This document shows, one piece after another, positions 18,425 through 28,878 of a stretch of DNA of 64,000 bases. The position numbers and the translations under genes were made by a program. Source of the stretch: Flavobacterium piscisymbiosum (GTDB lineage Bacteria; Bacteroidota; Bacteroidia; Flavobacteriales; Flavobacteriaceae); assembly GCF_020905295.1 (NCBI RefSeq), contig NZ_JAJJMM010000001.1, positions 434,001-498,000 of the forward strand. The letters run 5' to 3'. The first letter of the stretch is position 1. Each line of letters starts with the position of its first letter. The notes under the pieces are model-generated. The model saw only the letters and a list, made by a program, of their open reading frames with translations. It did not search any database and was not told where the DNA came from.

Positions 18425-20125
18425 TTGAAACATCTCTTATACATAATTACTTTCCTACTCAGCACATTGAGCTATAGCCAAAATTTTTATTTAAAAATAA
18501 CAGGCTCAAGCAAAATCGAAAATCAAATAATTGACTCTATTAATTACACTATAAAACACCCTAATATTAAATCATTAAATAAGGAAACAACAATCATGTC
18601 TGAAAAACTAAACAAAATTGGCTATTTAGACAATCAAACACAGCAGCTCCAACAAATAAATGATAGCACTTATTCCTCAATAATTCAATTAAAAAAAAGA
18701 ATTAAAGAGATACATATATATATAGGTACAAATAATCTTTTTTTTGAATCAATAAATACTGAAAAAGACACTATAACTATACCATACTATGAAGTAGAAA
18801 ATTTTCTAAACCAAAAAATAATTGACGCAGAAAAAAAAGGTTTTGCACTAAGCAAAATAAAACTTGAAAACATCAAGAGAAAGAATTTAATAATTTACGC
18901 TGATTTAAATTTTAAATCCGAAAAAAAACGCATTGTAAATTCAATTATTCTAACCCAGATTAATTTGGAAGAGAAAATTTTTTTCCCTAAAGGACACTTA
19001 AAACAATTAAACAAAAAATACATCAATAAAACTTTTAACCAAGAGACTGTAAAAGAATTACATGATGACATAAATAATTTCGAATTTGTAACTCAAAGCA
19101 AATATCCTCAAATTTTATTCACAAAGGACTCAACCAAAATTTATACCTACATAGAAAAAAGAAAAGCAAATACTTTTGATGGCTATATTGGATTTTCTAA
19201 CGACGAAAATAAAAAAACAACCATCAATGGCTACCTTGACATAGCACTTATAAACACACTACATGCCGGCGAGCAATTTTCATTGTACTGGAAAAGCGAT
19301 GGAAATCAACAAAAGACTTTTAACACCAAATTAGAAATTCCCTATATATTTCAGTCACGGCTAGGAATAAAAGCACAATTAAACATTTTTAAACAAGATA
19401 GCACTTTTCAAAACACAAAAACGGCAATTGATTTGGGATATTACATTAATTATAATTCAAAAATATATCTGGGATACCAATCTACTGAATCAAGCGATAT
19501 CCAAAACACAAACAACTCTACCATTAGCGACTACAAAAACTCTTATATAACATCAACTTTAGAATATAAAAAAACGGACTACATCAATAACCTATTCCCA
19601 AAAAAAGCATCACTTAACTTCATGATTGGTTACGGAAAAAGAGACACCAATAACAATCCCGAAACAGCTGAACCAAGCAAGCAATTTTCAACAACCTTCA
19701 ACCTCTCGTATAATTTCGAACTAAACAAAAAGAACTTTATCTATCTTAACTCGCAAAATCTATATCTAAAAAGCAAAAACTACATTACAAACGAATTATT
19801 TCGATTTGGCGGAATAAACTCCATAAGAGGTTTTTCTGAAAATAGCCTTCAAGGTAATTTCGCAGCAATGCTTCTAACAGAATACAGATATGTTGTATCA
19901 AACAATTTATACATAAACTCAATTTTGGATTACGCCCTTTACCAAGATTTAACAAATAGTCAAAATCCGGATAAAATAAAAAATTTAACAGGAATTGGAA
20001 TCGGAACAAATATCCAAACCACAAACGGATTATTACGGATTAATCTCACTAATGGCGGGGCACGACTTCAGGAAATTCAATTATTTAACACTATTGTCAA
20101 TATATGTTATAATGTTAAATTTTAA
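18425..20125 (+). CDS. Omp85-like outer-membrane barrel protein
   Basis: This 566-residue protein opens with a signal peptide (MKHLLYIITFLLSTLSYSQ) read from a TTG start; the next in-frame ATG is 57 codons in and would lose the signal. Residues about 150-240 look like a POTRA-type domain. The rest is predicted strand-rich, with FRFGGINSIRGFSEN near residue 460 carrying the RGF motif of Omp85/BamA/TamA barrels. The end is strand-like with terminal Phe (CYNVKF). It is Lys/Asn-rich and stands divergent from rpsL. Substrate or role is not evident; BamA itself would be longer with five POTRA domains. Confidence 0.7.
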   Translation: MKHLLYIITFLLSTLSYSQNFYLKITGSSKIENQIIDSINYTIKHPNIKSLNKETTIMSEKLNKIGYLDNQTQQLQQINDSTYSSIIQLKKRIKEIHIYIGTNNLFFESINTEKDTITIPYYEVENFLNQKIIDAEKKGFALSKIKLENIKRKNLIIYADLNFKSEKKRIVNSIILTQINLEEKIFFPKGHLKQLNKKYINKTFNQETVKELHDDINNFEFVTQSKYPQILFTKDSTKIYTYIEKRKANTFDGYIGFSNDENKKTTINGYLDIALINTLHAGEQFSLYWKSDGNQQKTFNTKLEIPYIFQSRLGIKAQLNIFKQDSTFQNTKTAIDLGYYINYNSKIYLGYQSTESSDIQNTNNSTISDYKNSYITSTLEYKKTDYINNLFPKKASLNFMIGYGKRDTNNNPETAEPSKQFSTTFNLSYNFELNKKNFIYLNSQNLYLKSKNYITNELFRFGGINSIRGFSENSLQGNFAAMLLTEYRYVVSNNLYINSILDYALYQDLTNSQNPDKIKNLTGIGIGTNIQTTNGLLRINLTNGGARLQEIQLFNTIVNICYNVKF

Positions 20126-20153
20126 CCATTATTAGAAAATCATTAACACAACG

Positions 20154-20202
20154 TTAGGATTATTAACTAATTATTATGAATATTGTAACACTAATTCAAA
20201 AT
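20154..20202 (+). promoter_or_regulatory. Conserved SusC leader/promoter block, copy 1
   Basis: TTAGG (20154), TTAAC (20163-20167) and, 17 nt on, GTAACACTAATTCAAAAT (20185-20202) recur with the same spacing before all three SusC genes. It ends 10 nt before this ATG. It could be read as a -33/-7 pair (TTAGG-N19-GAATATTG) or as an ECF-type -35/-10 pair (TTAAC-N17-GT). Neither is proven. Confidence 0.6.
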
Positions 20203-20212
20203 AATTGAGAAA

Positions 20213-23200
20213 ATGAAACCAAAGTTCAATGGATTTTTAGCACTCCTACTAGTGCTAATCGCGCAATTAACCTTTGCGCAAGAAAGAGCTGTCTCGGGCA
20301 AAGTTACCGATGATGCAGGAATGCCATTACCAGGCGTAAGTGTATTAGTTAAGGGAACAAAAACCGGCACGCAAACTGATTTTGATGGTAAGTACTCTAT
20401 CAAAGCAACAACAACTCAAGTTTTAGTATTTAGCTACATTGGGATGAAAACGCAGGAAATAGCAGCGAGTTCATCACAAGTAAACACTAAGCTAACCGGA
20501 GATGCTCAACAACTTGAAGGAGTTGTAGTAACAACGGCTATGGGTATTAAAAGAGAAAAAAAATCTCTGGGATATGCCTCACAACAAATTTCGGGCGCTG
20601 ATGTTAACGGCGGAGCAGGGAGCACAAACGTTGCTAACCTTTTATCCGGTAAAGCAGCTGGTGTAGAAGTTCAAAGAAATAACAACTTTGGAGGATCTAC
20701 AAACGTTGTAATTAGAGGAAACAAATCTCTTACAGGAAACAACCAAGCACTTTGGGTTATTGACGGTGTACCAATTGACAACTCTAACTCAAATACTTCT
20801 TCTCAGCAAATTGGTGGCGGAGGTTACGATTATGGCAACAACGCATCAGACATCAACCAGGAAGACATCGAAAGCATTAACATTCTTAAAGGAGCCGCAG
20901 CAACAGCACTTTATGGATCAAGAGCAGCAAATGGTGTTGTAATGGTAACAACTAAAAAAGGAAAGACAAATGACAACAAAATCGGCTTTACTTTCTCGAG
21001 CGGATTCACAAATGGAAGGATTGACAAATCAACTTTTCCAAAATACCAAGACAGATATGGATCAGGATATGGTTTTGATTCGTCATTTTTAGGAACCGGA
21101 ACCCCAGATACGGTAGACACATCGAATGACGCATCTGATGGAGACGCATTCAACAATCAACTAGTATATCAATGGGATGCTTTTACACCGTTTTCACCAA
21201 ATTACGGAAAAGCAACTCCATGGGCAGCTGCAAAAAATGGTCCTGTGACTTTCTTTAAAGACGCTCAAACTTTCGTCAACAGCATCTCTCTTGAAAAAGC
21301 TACAGAAAGATCAAGTTTGTCTATGAGCTATGTTAACACAAACCAAACAGGTATTTTACCAAATAGTGAATTGAAAAAAAATCAAATAAGCGCAAGATTC
21401 AGTCAAAAAGTTACTGATAAACTTACCGCTAATGCTTATGCTTCGGTTACACTACAAAGTACAATAGGTAGAAACTCTACTGGTTATAATGACAACATTA
21501 TGGGTAACTTCAGACAATGGTGGCAAACCAACACTGATGTTCAAGCTCAAAAAGATGTTTACTTTGCATCAGGAGGACAAAATGTAACCTGGAACTGGAA
21601 AGACCCAACAGAACCATCTGGTTTAGTACCGGCTTACTGGGACAACCCTTACTTTACACGTTATCAGAATTACTCATCTGATGACAGAACTCGTTTATTT
21701 AGCTACGCATCCTTAAACTACGAAATCACTCCATGGTTAAGCGCATTAGGAAGAGCTTCCTTAGACACGTACAAACAACTTCAGGAAGAAAGAAGAGCAA
21801 TTGGTTCTATTGCTTCAGGATTTGGTCTTTCTCCGGTTGATGAATCATCAGGATACCAAAGAAACGACATTAGCTTTCAAGAAATCAATTACGATTTTAT
21901 GTTAAACTTCAATAAAAAATTCGGAGATAACATTAGTGTAAACGGAGTTCTTGGAACAAACATAAGAAGAAACGACAGAGAAAACGTACTATCTTCAACA
22001 GTTGGCGGATTAGTAGTACCCGGAATCTATGCTTTATCTAACTCAAAACTAGACTTACCATTTCCAAAAGAAGCTAAAATTTCTTCAGGCGTTAACGGTA
22101 TCTATGCTCAGGGATCTATTGGGTATCTGGACACTTATTTTATAGACGCTTCTATCAGAAGAGACGTTTCATCTACATTACCAGACGACAATAACTCATA
22201 CGTTTATCCAGCAATTTCAGGGTCTTTTTTATTCTCAAACGTAGTAAAAGCAAACTGGTTAAATCTAGGAAAATTCAGAATTAACTATGCTGAAGTTGGT
22301 AACGATGCAGATGCATTACAACTAAACAATACCTATACCAGAGTTTCTAATTTTCAAGGACAACCCCTTTATACAAATTCATTATTACTTCCATTCCGTA
22401 GTATCAACAAAAATCCGGAACTTAAACCAGAAAGAACAAAATCATTTGAAGTTGGTTTGGAAGCAAGTATGCTAGACAGACGCTTAGGATTTGATATTAC
22501 TTACTACAAAACAAACTCTGTCGATCAAATTGTATCTGCAGCAGTATCTTCTGCTTCAGGCTACACTGCAGGACTTGTTAACGGTGGAGATATCGAAAAC
22601 AAAGGTCTAGAAATTCAATTAAATGGTACTCCAATCAAAACAAAAGATTTTACCTGGGAAATTATCATCAACTGGTCAAATAACAGAAGTAAGGTTATCG
22701 CATTACCAAACGGACTAGACAATCTTCAATTAGGAGCTTTTCAAGGTGGTGTTACTGTTAATGCTGCTCCGGGAGAAGCCTATGGAGCCCTAAAAGGAAC
22801 GGATTACGTTTACACTAACGGACAACCAACTATAGATCAAGCAACAGGGAAATATATGATTACTACATCTTCAAGCAACACAATCGGAAATATTACTCCA
22901 GATTGGATTGGGGGTATTAGAAATAAATTCACCTACAAAAATTTAACTTTCGGGTTTTTAATTGATACTCAAAAAGGTGGAGATATTTTCTCTTTAGATA
23001 TGTATTACGGTCTTGCTTCTGGATTATATAAAGAAACCGCCGTAGGAGACATCAGAGAAAATGGAGTTATACAACTAGGCGTAGCACCAGACGGATCAGT
23101 TAATACCGTAAGAACAGAAGGCGGAACAATTGAAAACAGCATGGGTTATGGAGCCGCTCCAAACAAAGCATTCATTTACGACGCTTCATTCGTAAAATTA

Positions 23201-23428
23201 AGAGAAGTATCAATTACCTACAACTTCCCTAAAAACATGTTCGAAAACACATTTTTAAGCTCTGCATCAGCAAGTCTTGTAGGATCGAATCTATGGATAA
23301 TCAGTAAAAATCTACCATACGCAGATCCAGAAAGCGGATTGTCTTCAGGAAATAGCTCAAGAGGCTATTCAGTTGGATCGCTTCCAACAACCAGAGATAT
23401 TGGATTTAACTTAACATTCAAATTTTAA
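20213..23428 (+). CDS. SusC/RagA-family TonB-dependent outer-membrane receptor (copy 1)
   Basis: The 1071-residue protein has a signal peptide ending LTFAQ (about 1-22) and a carboxypeptidase-regulatory-like beta-sandwich domain (about 25-105, DFDGKYSIKA). A plug domain follows (about 120-250) with WVIDGVPIDNSN and [20 protein letters not shown], then a long beta barrel ending in aromatic FNLTFKF. Such receptors import oligosaccharides or peptides using TonB energy, with a SusD lid. The partner lipoprotein starts 10 nt downstream. Its leader and first part are shared with the SusC genes at 25,704 and 32,253. Substrate unknown. Confidence 0.95.
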   Translation: MKPKFNGFLALLLVLIAQLTFAQERAVSGKVTDDAGMPLPGVSVLVKGTKTGTQTDFDGKYSIKATTTQVLVFSYIGMKTQEIAASSSQVNTKLTGDAQQLEGVVVTTAMGIKREKKSLGYASQQISGADVNGGAGSTNVANLLSGKAAGVEVQRNNNFGGSTNVVIRGNKSLTGNNQALWVIDGVPIDNSNSNTSSQQIGGGGYDYGNNASDINQEDIESINILKGAAATALYGSRAANGVVMVTTKKGKTNDNKIGFTFSSGFTNGRIDKSTFPKYQDRYGSGYGFDSSFLGTGTPDTVDTSNDASDGDAFNNQLVYQWDAFTPFSPNYGKATPWAAAKNGPVTFFKDAQTFVNSISLEKATERSSLSMSYVNTNQTGILPNSELKKNQISARFSQKVTDKLTANAYASVTLQSTIGRNSTGYNDNIMGNFRQWWQTNTDVQAQKDVYFASGGQNVTWNWKDPTEPSGLVPAYWDNPYFTRYQNYSSDDRTRLFSYASLNYEITPWLSALGRASLDTYKQLQEERRAIGSIASGFGLSPVDESSGYQRNDISFQEINYDFMLNFNKKFGDNISVNGVLGTNIRRNDRENVLSSTVGGLVVPGIYALSNSKLDLPFPKEAKISSGVNGIYAQGSIGYLDTYFIDASIRRDVSSTLPDDNNSYVYPAISGSFLFSNVVKANWLNLGKFRINYAEVGNDADALQLNNTYTRVSNFQGQPLYTNSLLLPFRSINKNPELKPERTKSFEVGLEASMLDRRLGFDITYYKTNSVDQIVSAAVSSASGYTAGLVNGGDIENKGLEIQLNGTPIKTKDFTWEIIINWSNNRSKVIALPNGLDNLQLGAFQGGVTVNAAPGEAYGALKGTDYVYTNGQPTIDQATGKYMITTSSSNTIGNITPDWIGGIRNKFTYKNLTFGFLIDTQKGGDIFSLDMYYGLASGLYKETAVGDIRENGVIQLGVAPDGSVNTVRTEGGTIENSMGYGAAPNKAFIYDASFVKLREVSITYNFPKNMFENTFLSSASASLVGSNLWIISKNLPYADPESGLSSGNSSRGYSVGSLPTTRDIGFNLTFKF

Positions 23429-23438
23429 TACAAAAAAA

Positions 23439-24944
23439 ATGAAAAAATTAATATATGCTTTAGGAATTATGATCCTCACAGTCTCATGTGATGATAATAG
23501 CCTAACAGACTTAAATGTAGATGTCAAAAACCCTTCTGTTGTTCCTGCTAGTACTTTATTTACAAATGCAGAAAAAGGCCTTACTGAACAAATTGTTAAC
23601 ACTAACGTAAATAAAAACATTTTTAGATTAGTAAACCAACAATGGACAGAAACCACTTACTTGGATGAATCTACGTACAACTGGGTAACACGTAAAATTT
23701 CTGACAATCACTGGGACAGATTATACGCAGGAACATTAGCTGAATTATCACAAGCAAAAGGTTTTATAGAAAAAGAAGTAATATCACCTACAGATCCTGA
23801 ACTTGCTGAAAAAACCGTAATAAAGAAAAACCAATTGATTCTAATCGACATCTTAATGGTTTACACTTACCAGGTACTAGTAGATACTTATGGAGATGTT
23901 CCTTATACAGAATCTTTAAAAGCGGCAGCTAATTATCTACCTAAGTACGACAAAGCAATTGATATTTATAAAGATCTAATTACTCGTCTTAACAATGACA
24001 TTGCAAACATCGACACTTCATCACCTGCATTTGGTGATGCTGAAGTTATTTACAAAGATGACTTAGACGCCTGGGTAAAATTTGCCAATAGTATTAAACT
24101 AAAATTAGGAGTAAACCTAAAAGCATCAGGACTAGAAGACGCTATTGCCGACTCTACAATTATATCAGGTGCAGCAGGCGGATTTACATCAAATGCTGAC
24201 AATGCAAAATTACCTTATATGCTAGACCTTCCCAACACTAATCCGCTTTACGTAGATATGGTATTTTCTGGAAGAAATGACTTTGTTGTCGCAAAACCAT
24301 TCGTTGACGCATTAGTAACACTTAACGACCCAAGAAAAACTCCCTATTTCAAACCAACTTACAAAGTACAAGATCCCGTTACAAAAGAATTGGTAACAGT
24401 TACAGGTTATAACGGAGGAATCGTTGGAGAAAAAAACGCCCAAGCACGATTTACACATGTTAGCGATAAAATTAAAGCTCCTGATTTCAGCGGTACTTTA
24501 TTAGATTATGCCGAAGTAGAGTTTTTATTAGCCGAAGCTTCTGGAAGAGGAGTCGCAGTAGGAGGATCTATCGCTTCACATTATGAAGCTGCAATTAGAG
24601 CTTCTATGCAAGATTGGGGTGTTTCTTCAGCAGATGCAGACGCTTACTTAAACCAACCTTCTGTCGCTTATGCTACAGCAACAGGAACATGGCAACAAAG
24701 AGTTGGAGAACAAGCATGGTATGCTTTATTCAATAGAGGTTTTGAAGGATGGACTTCTACAAGAAGACTAAATTTCCCGGTTTTAGCACTAGCTGCAAAT
24801 GCAGACGCAGCCGCCGAAGGTCAGGTACCTTCCAGAATGGCATATCCTATTAGAGAGCAAACATTAAATGCTACAAATTACAATGCCGCATCAACTTCAA
24901 TTGGAGGTGATAAATTAAGCACAAAAATTTTCTGGGATAAGTAA
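23439..24944 (+). CDS. SusD/RagB-family outer-membrane lipoprotein (partner 1)
   Basis: The 501-residue lipoprotein has lipobox LTVSC (Cys17) followed by acidic DD, which resembles the surface-export signal of Bacteroidota lipoproteins. The helical body has SusD features: VYTYQVLVDTYGDVPYTESL in the TPR-like part and a C-terminal NRGFEGWTSTRRLNFP and KIFWDK. It resembles the SusD-like_2 group. It would cover the SusC barrel and capture substrate at the cell surface. Followed by a strong terminator. Confidence 0.93.
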   Translation: MKKLIYALGIMILTVSCDDNSLTDLNVDVKNPSVVPASTLFTNAEKGLTEQIVNTNVNKNIFRLVNQQWTETTYLDESTYNWVTRKISDNHWDRLYAGTLAELSQAKGFIEKEVISPTDPELAEKTVIKKNQLILIDILMVYTYQVLVDTYGDVPYTESLKAAANYLPKYDKAIDIYKDLITRLNNDIANIDTSSPAFGDAEVIYKDDLDAWVKFANSIKLKLGVNLKASGLEDAIADSTIISGAAGGFTSNADNAKLPYMLDLPNTNPLYVDMVFSGRNDFVVAKPFVDALVTLNDPRKTPYFKPTYKVQDPVTKELVTVTGYNGGIVGEKNAQARFTHVSDKIKAPDFSGTLLDYAEVEFLLAEASGRGVAVGGSIASHYEAAIRASMQDWGVSSADADAYLNQPSVAYATATGTWQQRVGEQAWYALFNRGFEGWTSTRRLNFPVLALAANADAAAEGQVPSRMAYPIREQTLNATNYNAASTSIGGDKLSTKIFWDK

Positions 24945-24970
24945 AATAGTAATTCAAACTTTTTTAACTG

Positions 24971-25003
24971 AAAAACCACCCTTTTTGAAGGGTGGTTTTT
25001 TTT
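24971..25003 (+). terminator. Terminator of the first SusC/SusD operon
   Basis: A 13-bp perfect stem with a 4-nt TTTG loop (arms 24971-24983 and 24988-25000, core ACCACCC/GGGTGGT) is followed by eight T. It lies 26 nt after the SusD stop. Confidence 0.92.
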
Positions 25004-25646
25004 GCGCAAAAGTTATATAAAGAAAAACAACCTCTTGTTTTGATAACAAAAAAATAAATCTTAACAAAACAAATCCTCACAAGAACATTATAAACCGAAA
25101 ACTTACCGAAGATTTAAACAACAATACCCACAACACAAACTTCCTACATCTCAAAAGCCCTTTCTTTTTTTTAACTAATTTAAGAATTAAGTATTCCAAA
25201 TAAATCCTTCCCCACAATCTCTTCAATTCTATTTTTTTCAATACCCACTACACTAATCCTAACAAATACCAAGAATCATTTTAATATTCAAACAATTTTC
25301 AGACCAATTACATAAAAATAAACACAGAATTATAAAAAAAATACACAAAAAAGGGTATTTAAAAGCAAATTTTAACACTGTTTTAAACATTTTAAAAACA
25401 ATGATTTAACTGATTAAAACTTAAAAACAAATTCTCCAAAAATAATGATAATTCATAATATAGACTATTTAAAAACTATCCAAATTACACGATTATCATA
25501 ATTATAACATAAAAACTACAAAATATTAAAAAATATATAAAATAGAGTAAAAACACAAATTAAGAGAATTAAGCAACATATTTAACAATAAACATGAAAT
25601 ATCCAGCACAAAAAACATAATTTAACTAAAAAAAAGAGTCTACTTA
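25004..25646. other. AT-rich gene-free spacer before the second SusC
   Basis: About 640 nt with very high A content on the plus strand and almost no long open frame. I see no gene relic, tRNA or clear repeat. It ends at the shared leader block of the next SusC. Its length suggests either a long regulatory region or decayed sequence. Confidence 0.6.
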
Positions 25647-25695
25647 TTAGGTATATTAACAATTTATTAAGATTTTTGTCGAACTAATTCAAAAT
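25647..25695 (+). promoter_or_regulatory. Conserved SusC leader/promoter block, copy 2
   Basis: TTAGG (25647-25651), TTAAC (25656-25660) and, 17 nt later, GTCGAACTAATTCAAAAT (25678-25695) align without gaps to the blocks at 20,154 and 32,196. The ATG follows 8 nt after the block. Confidence 0.62.
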
Positions 25696-25703
25696 TTTTA
25701 AAA

Positions 25704-28700
25704 ATGAAACTAAAGTTCAATGGATTCTTAGTACTATTATTAGTACTAGTTGCGCAACTAACCTTTGCGCAAGAAAGAGTTGTTTCAGGAACAGTTTCCG
25801 ACAATAGCGGAATGCCTCTACCGGGTGTTAGCATATTAGTCAAAGGAACTAAAACTGCAACTCAAACTGATTTTGATGGGAAATTTTCCATCAAAGCATC
25901 TTCAACACAAGTTTTAGTATTTAGCTACATTGGGATGAAAACCCAAGAAATACAGGCTAGTGCAGCAAAAGTAAATGTAAAACTATTAGATTCAGGCGCA
26001 CAAGAACTGGATGCTGTTGTTGTAACTACTGCATTTGGAATTAAAAGAAATCCTAAAAAATTGGGATATTCTGTAAGCACCGTAAAAGCAGAAGAAATCA
26101 CTCAAAATTCTGAGCCAGATTTATCAAGAGCCCTAGCCGGTAAAGTTGCCGGGGTAAACATTAACACATCAACAGGTGTGGCAGGAGCTGCCAATCAAAT
26201 TACAATTAGAGGTGTAAATTCCTTAACAGGAGAAACAGATCCTTTAATTATTGTTGACGGTATCGCATACAGCAATGTATCGGTAACTAGTACAAGCCAA
26301 ATTACTGGTGGTGGTGGTTACGAATCAGCATTATCTTCATTAGATCCAAATGATATTGCCAACATCAGCGTACTTAAAAGTACTGCTGCTGCTGCACTTT
26401 ACGGATCCAGAGCAATGAATGGTGTTATCGTAGTAACTACAAAATCAGGATCTTCAAAAACAACAAGAGCAGAAAAACTAAGTGTAAATGTTGGAATAGG
26501 AACCTATTTTGAAACCATTGCTAATTTACCAGATTACCAAAACTCTTACGGAGCGGGATCAAACTTTCAATACTCAAATGCTAATGGTTCTTGGGGACCA
26601 CGCTTTGGTACTTTAGAAACAATTCCAACTTGGCCAACACTTTTAGCCGCCTTCCCTGATCAATTTGGCGCCACTGTTCCTTATGTTGCAAAGCCAAACA
26701 ATGTAAAAGACCTTTTTAGAACAGGAACAGTATTAGACAAAACTATTGGTTTTAATTATGCAGGACCAGATGGTACTTTTAATGCTACCGTTTCCGATTT
26801 ACGTCAAGACGGTTACATTCCTTATAATACATACGACAGAACATCGATGTCTGCCGGAGGAAACTTTAAATTAAGTAAAAAATTCACAGTAGGGGCGAAT
26901 TTAGCTTACTCAAAAACAAAGCAAGTTGGAGCATTTTTTGGAGAAAATCAATTCGACGGGGCTTCTTCTTCATTTGCCAGAACTTTATTTCTAGCAAGAA
27001 ACTGGGATTTAAATTTACCATATGTAAATCCTGTTACGGGTGCTTCAGTTACTCCAAACGGAACACAGTTCGACCACCCGCTTTGGTCTTGGGAACATGA
27101 CCAAATTATCACCAATACAGAAAGAATTGTTACTGGTATTAATTTAAATTACGCTTTTGACGATCACATTTCAGCATCTTACAGAGCAGGTCTAAATAAA
27201 TATTCATTAGATAGAATTCAAATTCGTGATCTTGGCTCAAGAGCTAATAATGGCTTAGGAGATCTACTAAGCGATAACTATACAAACCAAGATATAGAAT
27301 CTACTTTTTTATTGAACTTTAACTATAATTTAAATGACAATTTTAATGTACTTGCTATCTTAGGTAATAACGTTTTACAGAATGAATACACAAGAATTCA
27401 AAACGAAGGAAAAGAATTTATCGTACCTGATATTTTCACTTTTCACAACGTTAAAAACATCTCTAATATAACAGATGAAAGAGCAATAAAAAGAAACGTA
27501 GGTGTTTTTGCCGATGTAACTTTATCATACAGAGACTATTTATTTTTAAATGCCACAGCTAGAAACGACTGGAGTTCTTCTTTACCTAAAGCAAACAACT
27601 CATACTTCTATCCATCTGTGAGTGCTTCTGCAGTCATAACAGAAGCTTTCAATATTAAAAATGATGTATTAACATTCGCAAAACTAAGAGCCAGTTTCGC
27701 AAAAGTAGGTAGAGATGTACCAGCAGAATTTCTAAAAATATCTTACTCCCAAGAACAAGCCTACAATGGTAACCCACAAATAGGAAACAATACTTTCTTA
27801 GGAGATCAAAATGTAAAACCAGAATTCTCTGAAGAATTTGAAGTAGGTACAGATTTAGAATTCTTCAACAAACGCATAATTGTAGACTTAAGTTTATACA
27901 ACAAAAAAACTAAGGATTTAATTACACCTGCAAACACGCCTGCTTCATCAGGTTTTACAGAATTTAACACAAATGCAGGTTCAATCAGAAATAAAGGTAT
28001 AGAGCTTGGACTAACATTAGTTCCAGTAAAAACTAATAATTTCAAATGGACTTTACTAACCCAGTTTACAAAGAATGACAATGAGGTACTAAGTTTGAAT
28101 GCCGGTCAGGAAAGACTTCAATTAGATCCTAACTCAATTGCCTATGCTATTCCCGGACAACCTTTTGGTGTATTTTACGGAACAAGGTTTGCTCGAGATG
28201 CTAATGGAAACTACTTAATAAATAAATCAAACGGAGCTGTGATTATAGACCCTTCACCAGGTATAATTGGGGATCCTAATGCAAAATTCAAATTAAGTTT
28301 CGCAAATACATTTATCTATAAAGCATGGAGTCTAAGAACTCAATTTGACTGGAAGCAAGGTGGAGATATTTCATCTTCTACAATTCAACAATTATTAGGT
28401 AGAGGAGTTACTAAAGACACTGAAGACAGAGAGAAAACTTATATTATTCCAGGATACTACGGAAACAACGCAGACGGAACACCAATTTTAGATGCAAATG
28501 GAAACCAAATCCCAAATACTACTCAAATCTCGATGTTTGAAATGTATTTTTCACCATCTGGAGCAGGAAGTACTTTTGCAATAAATGGAGTCAATGAAGC
28601 TTCAGTTTACGACGGTACAACTTTTAGATTAAGAGAGGTAAATTTAACATACGATGTTCCTTCTAAAATTTTAGAAAAAACACCATTTGGAAAAATTAGC

Positions 28701-28868
28701 TTTAGTCTTTTAGGAAGCAACCTATGGTATTATGCACCTAACGTTCCTAAATACACCAACTTTGATCCTGAAACAACAAGTTACGGAAAATCTACATTGC
28801 AAGGTATCGAAACATCTGCTGCACCAACTGCAAAAAGATGGGGATTCAAGATCAATTTAACATTTTAA
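25704..28868 (+). CDS. SusC/RagA-family TonB-dependent outer-membrane receptor (copy 2)
   Basis: The 1054-residue protein has a signal peptide ending LTFAQ, a carboxypeptidase-like regulatory domain (about 25-105) and a plug (about 115-245) with LIIVDGIAYSNVS and VLKSTAAAALYGSRAMNGVI. The C-terminal barrel ends KINLTF. The first 90-100 residues are nearly the same as in the SusC at 32,253, whereas plug and barrel differ, so the transported substrate probably differs. SusD partner starts 10 nt downstream. Confidence 0.95.
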   Translation: MKLKFNGFLVLLLVLVAQLTFAQERVVSGTVSDNSGMPLPGVSILVKGTKTATQTDFDGKFSIKASSTQVLVFSYIGMKTQEIQASAAKVNVKLLDSGAQELDAVVVTTAFGIKRNPKKLGYSVSTVKAEEITQNSEPDLSRALAGKVAGVNINTSTGVAGAANQITIRGVNSLTGETDPLIIVDGIAYSNVSVTSTSQITGGGGYESALSSLDPNDIANISVLKSTAAAALYGSRAMNGVIVVTTKSGSSKTTRAEKLSVNVGIGTYFETIANLPDYQNSYGAGSNFQYSNANGSWGPRFGTLETIPTWPTLLAAFPDQFGATVPYVAKPNNVKDLFRTGTVLDKTIGFNYAGPDGTFNATVSDLRQDGYIPYNTYDRTSMSAGGNFKLSKKFTVGANLAYSKTKQVGAFFGENQFDGASSSFARTLFLARNWDLNLPYVNPVTGASVTPNGTQFDHPLWSWEHDQIITNTERIVTGINLNYAFDDHISASYRAGLNKYSLDRIQIRDLGSRANNGLGDLLSDNYTNQDIESTFLLNFNYNLNDNFNVLAILGNNVLQNEYTRIQNEGKEFIVPDIFTFHNVKNISNITDERAIKRNVGVFADVTLSYRDYLFLNATARNDWSSSLPKANNSYFYPSVSASAVITEAFNIKNDVLTFAKLRASFAKVGRDVPAEFLKISYSQEQAYNGNPQIGNNTFLGDQNVKPEFSEEFEVGTDLEFFNKRIIVDLSLYNKKTKDLITPANTPASSGFTEFNTNAGSIRNKGIELGLTLVPVKTNNFKWTLLTQFTKNDNEVLSLNAGQERLQLDPNSIAYAIPGQPFGVFYGTRFARDANGNYLINKSNGAVIIDPSPGIIGDPNAKFKLSFANTFIYKAWSLRTQFDWKQGGDISSSTIQQLLGRGVTKDTEDREKTYIIPGYYGNNADGTPILDANGNQIPNTTQISMFEMYFSPSGAGSTFAINGVNEASVYDGTTFRLREVNLTYDVPSKILEKTPFGKISFSLLGSNLWYYAPNVPKYTNFDPETTSYGKSTLQGIETSAAPTAKRWGFKINLTF

Positions 28869-28878
28869 TACAACAGAC

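Noticed and set aside
20191..20403. Minus-strand open frame over the start of SusC copy 1, also present over copy 3 (32216-32443) with similar protein
   Set aside because: Similarity follows from the near identity of the sense SusC sequences. The frame is antisense to a signal peptide and regulatory domain and has no own promoter.
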